64,000 nt of DNA from Cryptomeria japonica. Taxonomy: Eukaryota; Streptophyta; Pinopsida; Cupressales; Cupressaceae. Each line of letters starts with the position of its first letter. The first letter of the stretch is position 1. The stretch lies in the NCBI RefSeq assembly GCF_030272615.1, contig NC_081410.1:574007241-574071240 (forward strand), read 5' to 3'. Positions 1-11,942 of the stretch are shown here, in pieces. The notes under the pieces are model-generated. The model saw only the letters and a list, made by a program, of their open reading frames with translations. It was not told the origin of the DNA and did no database searches. Both the position numbers and the translations under genes were made by a program.

Positions 1-432
1 TTCAAGGTAGACAAATCACTAGTTGAGCATAACCCTATTACGTCCCTAATGAAATTTTTAGTGATTTTGAATGGCTTGTTCAACCACATAAACTCATTGT
101 GCATCCTACTAAGCACATACCAGACCCACTCGTATTGATCGAGCAATGGGAATTTGACAAACTACACAAAACCCTTTTCCTCCAACACTTTGAATTCTGG
201 TTTTAGCCTAAAATTCTCATCAATCAGCTACTTATTGTAAAGATTCAACAAATGAGAACTTCCCAACTCATCGAGGTTGCAATGAGTATAAACCCTAATG
301 TCCTTGATATGCAAAACACCATATGGGACTAATGAGAATGCACTTTTCAGGTCATCTTCTATAAAAATGAATGGATGTTTCTTGAAATTAGGTCGGGATC
401 TTAGTGATATCAACAACAAGAGGGGTATCCAT
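1..432 (-). pseudogene. E1 ORF2, N-terminal part, unknown function
   Basis: I do not recognise this protein. It starts with MDTPLVVD (ATG at 432), about 420 bases after the gag stop, and runs off the left edge. It carries a frameshift near 390 and stops near 226 and 170. Further on it reads FVKFPLLDQ, LSRMHNEFMWLN (around 79-115) and IRDVIGLC. These line up with LSRIHEHFLWL ... LRDVTSLC of E5 and LSRVHNDKMYL ... IIGFC of E9. Function unknown; its place after gag, where pol is expected, marks it as a cargo or accessory ORF of this element family. Confidence 0.55.
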
Positions 433-852
433 CTTCAGAATTCTTGAATTGAAAAGGTTTGTAGAAAAATACATTCTTACCCGGATTAGGGTTTTGCACG
501 AGGAATCTTGTTCACACTTTGGTCTCTTGGATGATCTTCTCGCAGAGCGCTTTCCTTCACTTCTCTCAAAAGAAAAGTGACAAATGGTGTAAAGTTGTCA
601 TTTATCACTTGCATATCTAACTTTTAGGGTGCATTAAATATGTTTTTCCCTAAATCTTCTGGATACTCGGCTTTCATAGACTGCTTCATAGATTTTATTT
701 GTAGATCTTCATTGAAGATCAAATTATTTTAGAGAACACCTCAAATCATTTGCAATACCCTAACATAGTATCAACCAATCTTTCATATTCAAGTATCATC
801 TACTACAGGGGTGTATAGGATTTTCATGAAAACTCTCCTTGGGCCAGAGCCC
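433..852 (-). other. E1 gag-ORF2 spacer, no coding seen
   Basis: About 420 bp between the gag stop and the ORF2 ATG with no convincing frame. On the minus strand it ends with a leader-like stretch (AAAACCCTAAT, then TTTTTCTACAAACC) before the ATG. The E9 spacer (53690-54132) has a similar tail, with CCCTAA and a T-rich run just before its ATG. It may hold an internal promoter for ORF2; that is inference. Confidence 0.35.
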
Positions 853-1980
853 TTAATTATCACTCTTCTTTACCCATTTCTTCTTCATTTGATTATGGAC
901 CTCATCTAATTTCACTTTTCCTTTATCATCTACTTGCACATTCTTGTTCTTATCTGTCGAACCATTCCTATCCATATTTTTGCTCCAACAAAATCTTGCA
1001 ATGTGACTGGATTTGTTGTAATTGTAGCACACAACATTTCCTTGTCTAGGCCTAAAATTCCCTTGATTTCCTTTTGATCTGCACTATTTAGCAATGTGTC
1101 CAAACCTACCACATGCATAACATCTGATATTCATCACACTTTTGCATTCATTTGACTTATGTCCATAGTTATTGCATTTGAAACATTGACCAGAGAAAGA
1201 TGGACCAATATGATTCATCTTATTTCTGCAATGAATTTCTTTATGACCAAATCTATTGCAAACAAAACAATTTCCATTGAACTTTTGAGCATTAGGTTGT
1301 CTTACCGAAGACCTTTTAGTTTTGTTCTTCCGATTTGTTGACTAGGGATTGCTTTGACCAGATCTAGAGCTTTCACCTTTCTCAAATCCAAGACCTCTCT
1401 TATCATCTGCATCCTTCTGGCTTCCAAGCATTTCATCAAGTTTAACTGAGCTAATTGTGAACTTCTCCTTGTACTCATTTGCGGTAGCAAGTTCATCCCT
1501 AAGAATGATAATCTTATTTTCAAGTTCTTCCTCATTTTTTTTGGATTGTTGTAGTTCAAGCTTCAACTGATCATTCTCATAATTAAGTCCATAGCATTCA
1601 TCAGATCTATCCTTCAGGGATTGAGCAAGATTCTCCTCAGTCTTCTTCCTTTCTTCAATCTCTTTTGTCAACCTCGTCATAATGGATTCCATCTCATGCT
1701 TCAAGTTTGAATTTTCTTTTGCAAGTTTCCCACATTCTTTGAATCTCTCCTTTAGGACTTGATTTAGGTGACCATATTCCATGCATTTGCTTTCCTTCTA
1801 CTTTAGTTGATCAATAATTTCCTTTCTCTTTTTCCTAGACTTATTTATTTCCTCTTTCGATAATTGAATTAAATACTTATCATCCTTAAAATTTCCTTGC
1901 AATTCTCGGACTTCAACTTTGGACTGATCAAGATCATCAAGTGCAACAAGAAGCTAATGTTGAAGACCACCAAAATCCAT
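853..1980 (-). pseudogene. gag: E1 gag: coiled coil plus four CCHC zinc knuckles
   Basis: Structural, nucleic-acid-binding gag of E1, acting in virus-like particles. The start at 1980 (MDFGG) follows the primer site by about 60 bases. The first 200 or so residues are a charged, Lys/Glu-rich probable coiled coil. A GLGFEKGESS motif follows, then knuckles CFVCNRFGHKEIHC, CFKCNNYGHKSNEC, CYACGRFGHIAK (stop) C and a degenerate CYNYNKSSHIARFC. The ORF ends in a TAA at 853-855. Several in-frame stops are present (one inside knuckle 3, where AAATAGTGC suggests a lost CAG), so the copy is dead. It has no UBN2-type gag domain, unlike E7. The E5 and E9 gags have the same plan. Confidence 0.72.
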
Positions 1981-2048
1981 TGAATCACCTTCACATATCC
2001 TCTTCAATCTATTAAACTTCTTCCAAGGAACTAGGTTGTGATACCAAT

Positions 2049-3183
2049 TATTGGAATCAAGGAACACTGAGGGCGGGGGGGGGGGGGGGGGGGGGGTGAA
2101 TCAGTGTTCTGTAATTTTTAACTTTTTTTGGTTGTTCATTCAACCACTTATTGCATGTGAACAAAATGAAGATGCAAGAACATAAAGCAAATAATTAAAA
2201 CACCGTAACACCAATATTTTTGTATGTGGAAACTCAATTAAGATAAAAACCACAGTGGGGATGAATCCACAATATAAATATACTTTTTAGAAGTATAGAA
2301 ATATTACAATGGGGAATGCACATGCATTCAGACACACTGCCTAGAGCTCACTTCTCAAAAACAACAAATGAGGCTCACTACCTATAAATCTATTACAATA
2401 GATTACTGAAGTATGTGAACTAAAAATTAGCATCTACAAATGCCTAATAATAATTCCGATTAAGTACAATAATAAAATTGTCCACACTTATCTCACTCTA
2501 CTCCATTCCACTGTTCTGTCATGAATCTGGAGCATAGATCTTAGACTTGCGCACATGAAACTATGCACACTCGATCATACAACCTTTCACATATACACCA
2601 ATTTCCAAAATGATCATAACAATTGGTCTTATATATCTGCAACACACAATCATATCGGCTACATGTCGGCTCAAGAATATTTATCATATTCACCAAACGT
2701 GTGTGAATTGTTGGCTAAACTGATCTCCAATGCATATGTGGACCAAAAAGAATTGTCCACATGCTTCCCATGTGTAGGCTAAACAACCTTGAACACAAAA
2801 AAAATCACCAAAACTTCTCCATCAATTTCATACAATGATCAATCACACTTGAGTTGGCCATACTACACTATTTGTCCCAAAAACCTATACACCGGATCTC
2901 CTAACTTGCACATGAATTATCACCGAAGGCTAAAATCACAAAATAAGGTACTATAGACATCTATCAAGATTCCCTTACCTCCGGAACACAAAATATTCAA
3001 CTAAAATGAAATATCAATCGAGATACTATACTCTATCAGATGCTTTGTTCTAACTTATTGAACTTAACCAAGTCTTCACTTAGACTTCCGGTATAAGAAA
3101 ATCAATCACTGTGGATGGGAATCCTGATCTGAGTTGCCATCAATGACAACAATTGATAACCTGAGTAGTGTCTCTTGCCAACA
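2049..3183 (-). repeat. 5' LTR of E1
   Basis: Minus-strand LTR of about 1135 bp. It starts TGTTGGCAAG at 3183 and ends at about 2049, directly before the primer site (terminal CA apparently mutated to TA). A TATA-like box (GATATATAAG) lies at 2625-2640 on the complement. It holds the GTGGAAA...AAAAACCAC motif (2226-2259) and, near its end, the ATTCACCCC...CTCAGT motif, whose C run has expanded to 22 bases (2075-2096). The second LTR is outside the window, so the limits rest on the primer site and the break in E2 coding. Confidence 0.7.
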
Positions 3184-4132
3184 AGAATATCCTAAGAATA
3201 TACCTTCATCTGCTCTGCTATCAAATTTTCCAATATTATCTTCATCTCTCCAGATATAACACTTTCTTCTAGAAATGCCTTAAAATATTTCATTGTAATT
3301 CTATCATGTCATAGTTCATATGATGTCTTTCCATGTCTTTTCTGATATATGATTATATTAAGAGTGTATATTGTTGTGTGAATTGCTTCTCTCTAGTAGA
3401 CTTCCAATAGTTTTTCTCCTTTGATCATTGTCTTGGCTACCTCTTGTATCTTTTGATTCATTCTTTCCACTACACCATTTTCTTGGGGTGTCATAGGGGC
3501 AGAGAATTAACTTCTTTTACCTTGTATGTTTCTTGTTATGGTAGGACCACATAATTCTGTGTGCACCAATTCCAACAATCCAATGGACAATTATTCCTTC
3601 CCTTTAAATGTTCCTTTCGTCTACTTTCCAACTTGACATTATTTGCAAATATTGTTATCTGGTTTTATTAGCCTTGACAAATCTCTCACTGCACTTGATG
3701 AACTGATCTTTACCAAATTATGAAAGTTGATATGACACATCCTCTGTTGCTAGAGCTAGCTATCATTGATCTAAGATAACAATCAGTTTGTTGTAGCTCC
3801 TTCTAGTAAATACATATTTCCATCAATCTTTTTCCCTATTGCAATAACAATTTCAGATCTCTTCCAGATCTCACAACCACCATTCTAAAAAACAACATTG
3901 TGACTATTTTTGCACATTTTCCCAACACTCAAGAGATTATGATGCAAACCATTTACATAGCAAACATTGTTACTAGTATTATGTTTTCCATCAAAATAAT
4001 CGATCCAATTCCCACAATTTGTGATGTTTGATCGTCTTCAAATGTAACAGAAGCTCCATCATACTTTTCAAGTTTTACAAACTTACATCTATCACCAGTC
4101 ATATGATATGAGCATCCACTATCAATCAGTCA
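3184..4132 (-). pseudogene. pol: E2 protease and integrase remnant
   Basis: The aspartic protease motif LIDSGCSYHMTGD sits right after the gag stop (about 4130 to 4090). Later frames give the integrase zinc domain (CHINFHNLVKI ... NNICK-stop-CQVGK, about 3750 to 3620), then LVHTELCGP, followed by an abrupt jump to PMTPQENGVVERMNQ (about 3500 to 3440). Much of the catalytic core is therefore deleted. Downstream are YTLN and KYFKAF and the DEGIFLGYS-like end near 3190, where E1 cuts in. Multiple stops and frameshifts make this a relic. Confidence 0.7.
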
Positions 4133-4996
4133 TTCATTTTTATCTCTTTTAGCATGTAAGGGATTATCAATAGTCTTAGGAACATCAATCTTAGGTATAT
4201 CTTTTTTTACCAAAACCAAACAGTCACCATCTTCATAGTTTGATTCATCATCTAAAATACCAACATCATCTTTAACATAGTAGGCTCTCTTATTAAACTT
4301 TTCTTTACCTTCTCTAAACTTTTGTCTTAGTCCTTTTTCCATACATCTAGTGGCTATATGGCCAATCTTTCCATATCTAAAGCATTTAAGAGGTAACATA
4401 CCTTTGTATTTGTTGGTGCCTTTCTTCAATTTCCTTACAAAGTTCGCTTCCATCTCATCCATGATTTCGTCTTCCTTGGAGACTTTAAAGATAGTCTCAA
4501 ATTTAGCTTTGTCTTTTTCAAAATTCCTTATCTCAAATGCAAACAAGGTACCATATAGTTGTTCCCTAGTAAACTTCTTTGGATCATAAGTTTCTTCAAT
4601 AGCAAAGATCTTGTCACTATAGCTTTCTGCTAGAGACATCAAAATCTTCTCAATGATATCCTCATTTGTCAATGTGCTACCAAGTTCTTTGATTTCATTT
4701 ACTATACTATCAACCTTTTGAAAATAGCTTGTTATATCTTCTCCTTCTTCCATTTTCAAGTTCTCATATTTGTGCTCAGTTGTTAGCTTCTTTGATAATT
4801 TAACTTTGTCATTTCCTTCATAGATGTCCCTCAACTTTTATCAAACCTCATAGGTAGTATTTGATGAAATAACTTTTGTTAATTCATTCTTTGATAAGGC
4901 ACTAAAGACGACATACCTTTCCTTTCCATTTTCTTCATAGGCTTGAATCTTTTATGGAGTGGTAAGACCATTCACCAGTTGTACATATTTAGTTTC
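4130..4996 (-). pseudogene. gag: E2 gag (copia UBN2-type), main part
   Basis: Copia capsid/nucleocapsid gene. After the E3 break the frame resumes near 4991 (KYVQLVNGLTTP), passes stops near 4953, 4842 and 4839, and is open from 4834. It carries the usual copia gag signatures: a Lys/Glu-rich middle, EDITSYFQKVDSIVNEIKEL, ILMSLAESYSDKIFAIEE, then a zinc knuckle CFRYGKIGHIATRC. The second knuckle Cys is Tyr, a G-to-A change that would weaken zinc binding. The 5' end of the gene is at 19920-20030. The last codon before the protease is a TGA where Trp is expected (stop-LIDSG). Confidence 0.75.
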
Positions 4997-6293
4997 TGTA
5001 GACACTTAAAAATAATTATTTTTAATTATTTTTAATTCCTCACATAATTAATTAATTAATTATGTTAAATCAAATTCTCCTCAATATTAATTAAATATAA
5101 TTAATATTGTCACTATGGTATGTGACTGATTTATTTAATAAATCAATCCCTTTCTTTATTCTTCTAAAGATTAAATCCTTGCAAATATTCCTCTTGGCTA
5201 ATTAATTTCAATTAATTAGTTAACCCACATGCTTCCTACAAACCATCTTCTTAATTCATCATTAACCTAATAAAGTCTTCTAGAAACTCCCTAAACTCAC
5301 TTAGCCTTATTCTTCTAATTTTTAATTCCTTCCACTCTTTCTCCCTCCTAGTCAAATCCTCCTACAAATCCTAATCCCACCTAACATTTCCTCTAATCCC
5401 CCTCCTAATGAGTTGCTAATGGCTAATCATCATGATTAGCCACGAAGTCAACTCCTTGTCCCTTCCATCCAACCACTAGCTTTTAATGCTATTTTCCTAG
5501 GTGAATGTGAGATTTTTGAAATCTCACAATCCTCTAGGCATCTCCTCTCCCAAGGAATTTTTAATTCCTTCTTATTCCTCCAATCCCCATGATTATCCCT
5601 TTTTGGAGAATTTTAAATTCCTCCTCCCCATTCTTCAAGAATTCCACATCCCTTGCTCCTCTCAAGGCACATTGGGAAGTCTTCCCAATGCACTTTTCTC
5701 TTCTCAAGGTACCTTGGGAAGTCTCCCCAATGTACCTTGAGGAGTGTGGAGACAAGAAATGCCTTTAAGGCATATCTCTTGGTCTCCACACCCTCTCTTG
5801 GGCCTTGTGTGAGCTCACAAGCAATCCTAACCCTTCATCTTGAATCCATCTCAACCGTCCATTCTTCCTCTCCTCCTCTTATAAATTGAGGACTCCATCC
5901 CTTCATTTTTCATCTCCAAGTTCAGTAACCTTATGTTGCCCTTTTGAGCCTAGGAAAATAATTTTAGCATCCTTATCATGTTCAAATCATATCTCATCCA
6001 CACTTGATCATCTCATTTCTATCATCCTCCAAGATCCATCTCATTTGTGCACAACATTGGAGAGCCATCCACATCAAGCAAGCAAGAGCAGCACATCAAG
6101 TGGAGCATCATCCAAGGGTGCCTTCACTTCATCAAGCTCCATCTGAAAGAGAAGGTATAAGGTTTTGTGAGGTATATGCATTCTTATTCTTGTTTTAAGC
6201 ATTTCAAATTATGTCTTTCAATTTCTTATGATTATATGTTGGCTTTGCATGCTTATTAATTAATCCACCTCACAGGTCTTTTTCCCCTCTTCA
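4997..6293 (+). repeat. 5' LTR of E3
   Basis: 1297-bp LTR, TGTAGACACTT ... CCCCTCTTCA. AT-rich start with repeated AATTATTTTTAATT and TTAATTAATTAATTAAT. A clean TATA box (CTTATAAATTGAGG, 5878-5891) would drive the element's RNA. Around 5660-5745 there is an internal near-inverted, repeated motif built on AAGGYACMTTGGGAAGTC/TCCCCAATGTACCTTGAG that could form a hairpin. The small ORFs here are not genes. Confidence 0.92.
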
Positions 6294-9032
6294 TTCTAGC
6301 ATGCCTGGTGGGACCCACGTCCCTAAGAACTAATGTTTTTTTAAATGAGTTTTTGTGAGTTGTGAGATGCAAGTTTTGGAATAGCGTGACTACAAAAAAA
6401 CAAAAAAATCTTTGGCGGCTCTGTATTTCAGGGCGAGCACTCTGCGCATTCTCCCATATCCTCCTCATTCTTCTTCTTCTATCTTCTATTTCTTTTTTGT
6501 TTCTGTTTAATTTTAATAATCTGTCTGACCGCAAGAATTAATTAAAAAAATTTGTTTCTTTTCTGTTTCTATGTGATCCTCATTTTTGTTTCTTTTCTGT
6601 TCCTGCGCGATCCTCATTTTTTTTGTTGTGAAAATTCAAATTTGAAATCTGCTCTATTTAATTATAATCTATCTAACCGCAGGAAAGTGTGAAAGTAGGA
6701 GAGTATGCTCTTGTCTATCTGGACAATCAGAAATCTAGACCATTGGCACTTTTCTATTCTGTTTAGCGCCTATCTGCTCTGTTAAATTTAGGAATTAAAA
6801 AAATCTTTTTATTCTATTTTTTTGCCATATCTGCTTTATCTTCACTCCATTTCCCTCCAAACTTCACTAGATCCCCCGCATTGCCATTTTGCACATTTCC
6901 TTCCTTGGGGGCCTTATCCCAAAAATCCACTTTTTGAAGCCCAAAATCCCACATTCCTCTATTTTTAGGGTTTGCCATAACTCCTTCCCCTTTTATCCAA
7001 TCACCTCCAAATTTTCCCATATTGTCCATCTCCAACTTTTGCTTCTTTGTCCCTCTTAGACAAATTTTTCCATTCCTTCATCTCTCCTTCAAAATCCCCA
7101 TTTTTTTGCTTGCTTATCCCTTAGAAAGTAGCAAAAACCTAGTCAAACACCATTTACCCATCAAATTTTCCTCCAAATCCACATTTGTCATTAGTAAAAA
7201 AGTTTGTATTCATATTTTTCTATTTATTCCCAAAAATTCAAAAAAATTAATATTTTTGTCATTTTGTTGTCTTTTGCAAGATGCTTGTTGAAGACTCCAT
7301 TTTTCAAACTACTAATCAAGTTGTTTTGCAGGTTGCCTAAGAAATCTAACCAAACATTGTGCATTTATTTAAATTAGGCACCTAGATATTAATTAAAATG
7401 GAATGAACCATTTTCTTGTGTGTCTTTAAGAAAAGCGTAAAGGTAGGAGAGTATGCTCTCATCTAGCTAGATGATCAGAAATTCAGACCCTCCAACCTTT
7501 TCTTGTTTGATTGCATGTTTACCTCTAGCGGGCCTACCCTCCCAACTTTCTCTTTGAGAAGGTAAGAGGGGAATGACCCAAGTGAGTACACCCGGACCTA
7601 GAGTTCCCAACTCACTATAATAAATAGGCCATTGACTACGAAAGGGTCAATGGTTGGGGCTATATGAGAGTTCACTCTCACATTGAGTGCTTAGTAGGAT
7701 CCTAGAGATCTCAATCATGCTTGCGTGACTACTAAGCTCTTGGTGCTTCATTGGGCTATAGGCCTCAATTGTGCTTGCACAACTTCGAAAGGTAGCTCCT
7801 AGCGGGAAGACTTACTAAACACCTTGTGCATAGTGGCCAAAAATCTTCTAGTCATTGGTGCAGGTGGTCGGACCTCTGAAGCCGCCCATATTTTTATGGC
7901 CCTTAGTAGAGACAAAAAGTTCACCATGAGGAGTTTTCATGGGAATTGATGCTTGGCTACCTCGAGAAGTGAGTGTCATGGAGGGAAGCAAATGGGGTCA
8001 AGCATCTAAGTGTCTGCTCTGGGTAAGCATAGCTGGGAAACCGATTGGGATCCAATGACTATTGTCCTTGCCAGCCTTAAGAATGTTGTATATGAGCATG
8101 AGTGTCTTTGAGATAATATGCATTTGATCATTTTGTTTGTTTTGTTTCATACATACTTGCCAAGAGAAGACTAAAAACATATCACTATCCCCAAACACTT
8201 TACAAAAACACTTATCAAGACACAAACAATTGTTCGAGTCATTACCCACACAAAGTCCAAAATTGCGTCAAACTCTGTCCATCCCATATTTCATAAGCCC
8301 AAGAGAGAAGCTAAGAGTTCATCCTCTCCATCAACATTCAAGTTTTTCCTTTGAAACACCTAATATCATCCAAATCAGGGTGGTCGTGTCCCTTCATACA
8401 ACTTGCCATTCGAATCAATCCTTAATTTATGTTCTTGCCAAAGACAACCTAGTCATCAAGTTTCTTCTAAGCCATCACTACCATACCTCCTCCATCAATC
8501 ATCCTCAAATTTCCCAAGGACTTAGTACATCAAATCAATCTCCCTCTGTTATCAAATCAATAATCAAAATTCAGATCCAATCATCCTCTAATCCAATTTA
8601 ACCTCGCGTTAAGGTTACATGCCTTGTGAAATTCCATTTAGACCTCATCATTAATCAATTCGCTCTCGTTCTTGAAGGGGAATCCTCTCCAAGTACCATT
8701 TTCCTAATCCTTTTGAGTCAATCAAGACTCTTAACTCATGTCTTTACTTTGCTTAGGGTCATTAGTCAACCCTTGGTATAAGAGAGGCTTTTTAATCATC
8801 AATCCAAGGTCTAAATTCTACACAACTTGTCCATCACCTTACTTGTGGTTGCATCCACCACCTAAAATCCTCATCCAAGGACTAAGGTGTCAAATCCTAA
8901 TCAAATCTGGGCTCTAACACCAATCAACAAAATCCCTTGTCATAAAAGACAAAATCCAAAATTCCACAAATATCTTGCTAAGTCCTTTCATCACAAATTT
9001 CCCCCTCCAAACTTTTCCAAGGTTATTCATGT
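6294..9032 (+). other. E3 untranslated leader, no gene seen
   Basis: 2.7 kb between LTR and gag without a credible ORF; long leaders are usual in Tat elements. It has internal repeats: GTAGGAGAGTATGCTC plus flanks at about 6685-6735 and again at 7440-7490, and two CTRWCYRACCGCARGAA copies near 6520 and 6670. Short open frames on both strands have no family features. Confidence 0.6.
6297..6314 (+). other. E3 primer-binding site (putative)
   Basis: TAGCATGCCTGGTGGGAC starts 3 nt after the LTR. It matches the E6 primer site (TGGCACGCCCAGTGGGAC) at 14 of 18 positions, all four differences being transitions, including TGG to TAG at the end that should pair with tRNA CCA. I cannot name the tRNA. 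Confidence 0.5.
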
Positions 9033-11234
9033 ATGGTTACAACTCGAACCCAAAAAAGAAAGATGGCTAAACAACAATATGGCATGTCAAACATTAGTGC
9101 CCTATATGAAGATCCCATGCAAGATCCTACACAAATTGGGCAACCTAGCAATCAAGATCAAAGCCAAAATCCTAACATGGTTAGCCAAGATGAACTCTCT
9201 CCGGAAGTGCAAACTTTCTTAGCGGATTCTTATAACCAAGAGATGATGGAAAAGTTTATTCAACACAATCCCACTACACTTCTAAAAACTCTCCTTGAAA
9301 ATGGAGCTCAACTTCCACATGAATTTAATAGGTCCACTCTCACCCAACAACCACAAGGAGACCTCACTCCCACACAAAGTGTTGCACCTATTATTCAAAC
9401 TCAATCAATCGCAACCCCATCAATCATCCAAGCTCAATCAATGCCACTCGCAGCACCTCCCATCATGGTCTCCATCCCATCTTCTTCCTCCTTACCATCT
9501 ATACCACTATCAAATCCGATCTCATCTATTCTCCAACACACTTCTATACCACCTCCTTCCATTCAACCACATATTTCTATTCCACAAAATTCCCTTCCTG
9601 CCAACTATGTCACAAATTTCATCTGGGCCATACTCAATCCCGTCACAACAGTTTGCAGACTACAACCAACTATCACAAAAATCCCTGCAACATCAGTCCT
9701 CACATCCCACGTTCCCACCTCCTCATCATATCAATACATTGGTGGCGGTGCACCTTCTTTAGCTCACCCAATTCTTGGGGCAAAAACAATTCATCATTAT
9801 CAAAGTCCACAACAAGATCTCATCAAGGAAATTCAAGACATGAAAAATATCATCAAGGACATGAAACAAAGGACTAATAAAAGGAAAACTTACTCATTTG
9901 AAGAGTTTTGCCCTTGTCCTTATGACCCATCTATATTAGTTGCACCCTATCCCCGAGGATTTGAGATCCCCAAATTCACCAAGTATGAAGGCAAAGGAGA
10001 CCCCCACGACCATGTTCGAGAATTCCACATCTTATGCCAAGAAGTCTCCTATAGTCACCTTTATCTTCCCAGACTCTTTCCCAAAAGTCTCATGGGAGAT
10101 GCCCTGGCATGGTTCTCATCTCTACCGCGAGGTTCCATTGTCTCCTTTCCAAACTTGGTAGAAAAGTTTGTGGCCCACTATGCTTACAACATGGTTAATG
10201 ATGTTTCTATGATGGACCTATGCAATACAAAGCAAAGGCCTAGAGAAACCTTTGCAAATTTCCTACAAAGATGGCGACATCTTATCAAAAAATTCTAGTG
10301 GGACATGCCAGAACAACATCAAAATGAGTTATTTCAAAAGAACTTGGTGCCTGAACTTTCGAGACCCTTAATATCCCAATGTATCAAATCCTTCCAAAAA
10401 TTGACCAATAAGGGCCTCGCCCTCAAATGTGTCTTGTTGGAGGAAGGAACCTTGAAACATTACCAGAAATTGACACAAAGTTCTTCCTCTTATCAAAATG
10501 ACAAACCAAAATTTTGGTCTAAGAACAAAAATGTGGTCAATGATGGTGTAACTGATGCAAAGCGGGTCCAAATTGTGGCTGCTCTCCCATTATCCACCAC
10601 CAATAATCATTAATTCAATAATCAAAAAAATCAAAATCAATCCCAAAAACCTCACAACAATGTCTCAATCTAGGGATGACCACCCCGATCGAATAACAGG
10701 ACCCCAAGAGACTTCACTCCTCTTGTTGAGCCTATTGAAATGGTGTTTCAAAAACTTGTCCAAGCAGGTGTAGTGGTTTTTCCAATCACTTGCTCGTTTG
10801 ACCCCAATCAACCTAAACCAAGATGGTATAATGAAAATGAGTATTGTGAATACCATCGTATCAAGGGACATGATACATGAAAGTCTATGAAACTGAAGAT
10901 CTACATACAAGATCTCATTGATAGAGGTGAGATTGAAGTAACAAATGCAAAACCTAATAATAACAATGATAAACTCAAAATGTACCAGGAACCCTTCACG
11001 AAGCATGATAAAGGAAAAGGCTCAACATCTAATGTAGTGGGTTATGACTACGCTAATCACATAACCAACTTTGATTTTTTAGTAGGTCGCATTGAACCTG
11101 TAGACACTCATATCAATGTCATAACCATCCAAGGAGTTAATCCTCCTTCTTCCCAAAATAGACCAAATCCTACTAGGATAGTCATTCAAGTCACCACGCC
11201 TTCCACCTCCCATTTCAGAATGACTGCAATGTAA
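9033..11234 (+). pseudogene. gag: E3 gag
   Basis: Gypsy capsid/nucleocapsid gene. The ATG at 9033 opens a 421-codon frame: a Gln/Ser/Pro-rich N-terminal half, a short coiled coil (LIKEIQDMKNIIKDMKQR), then the retrotransposon gag domain from about residue 305 (GDALAWFSSLPRGSI ... FANFLQRWRHLIKKF). A TAG at 10296 (CAG or TGG lost) interrupts it, and the same frame continues to about 10613. Further downstream, in other frames, YNENEYCEYHRIKGHDT-stop-KSMKLK marks the Tat-type Cys/His knuckle, with its last Cys now Ser, followed by IQDLIDRGEIEV. The gene is broken by several stops and shifts. Confidence 0.85.
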
Positions 11235-11542
11235 CTATGTGCCGAGGTGAAGTCACCATCCAAGGAGTCCCTCCCCCACCAAATCCACCACCCATGTCTT
11301 CCACCCACCAATATGACCTCTTGGACCAACTTGGGAAGACCCCCACTCAGATCTCCATTTTGGAACTTCTTAAAACTTCCCCGATCCATAAATAAATTTT
11401 GGAACAAGCCTTTCTCAAATCATGCATTCCTGATAACATCAATGCCACCCAATTCCGAGCCCTCATTGGAAACCTTGCTGCCTAGTAGCACCTTGTATTT
11501 ACCTACAAAGATGCTCCCACAGATGAAGACCATAACAAACCT

Positions 11543-11942
11543 TTGCACATCAAAGCTCTTATCCACAAGCATAAGGTCAAACATATCCTGATAGATGGTG
11601 GATCCAGGCTTAATCTGTGTACATGCAAATTAATAAAACAATTGGGACTTTCTGAGGATCTGATAGACACATCAGGAAGGATCACAATAAAGGCATATGA
11701 TGATGCAGAAAGAGTTTCAAAGGGCATGATCACCTTACCTCTTCAAGTGGGCCCCATTACAATTGAAACGCCTTGCCAAGTACTAGATCTTGATCTCCCC
11801 TACAACATTTTCCTTGGTTAGTCATGGATTCACTCCTTAAAGGCTATACCCTCCACCTATCACCAACGCATCAAATTCCCCTTCAATGGAAGAGAGATAA
11901 CTATCAAAAGTGATCCACAACCCTTCCAGTATTGCAAACTCC
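11543..11942 (+). pseudogene. pol: E3 aspartic protease
   Basis: Processes the Gag-Pol polyprotein. The active-site region reads HILIDGGSRLNLCT (DGG instead of the common DSG/DTG), then LPLQVGPI and YNIFLG-stop-SWIHSLKAIPSTYHQ, the usual C-terminal part of Tat proteases. The stop at 11819 replaces CAG. The upstream frame from about 11240 is degraded and may hold the gag-protease linker. Confidence 0.75.

Larger units (their letters stand above)
1..3183 (-). mobile_element. E1: non-autonomous copia-like LTR retrotransposon, 5' part only
   Basis: Reading leftwards: a 5' LTR (3183 to 2049), a tRNA-iMet-like primer site (TGGTATCACA, 2037-2046 complement), a coiled-coil plus zinc-knuckle gag (1980 to 853), a non-coding spacer, and the start of ORF2 (432 to the window edge). 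No protease, integrase or RT is visible, and the rest lies outside the window. E1 interrupts the integrase of E2: the E2 reading frame stops at 3184 where the LTR begins with TGTTGGCAAG (minus strand). The 5-bp duplication would be AGAAT (3184-3188), but the other end is off-window. Its layout matches E5 and E9. Confidence 0.75.
3184..4996 (-). mobile_element. E2: Ty1/copia element, left fragment (gag, protease, integrase)
   Basis: Minus-strand copia element broken by E3 (between 4996 and 19920) and by E1 (at 3183). This piece holds most of gag, the protease motif and about half of the integrase. RT, RNase H and the 3' LTR would lie beyond E1, outside the window. The gag frame continues on the far side of E3 (19920-20030), which shows that E3 inserted into an existing element. 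Confidence 0.8.

Noticed and set aside
5501-6198. Several overlapping ORFs in the E3 5' LTR, repeated near 19122-19819
   Set aside because: They fall in both LTR copies, overlap the TATA box and leader, and have no family features.
6256-7291. Minus- and plus-strand frames in the E3 leader as host genes
   Set aside because: Short, low-complexity, mutually overlapping, and inside the element between primer site and gag.
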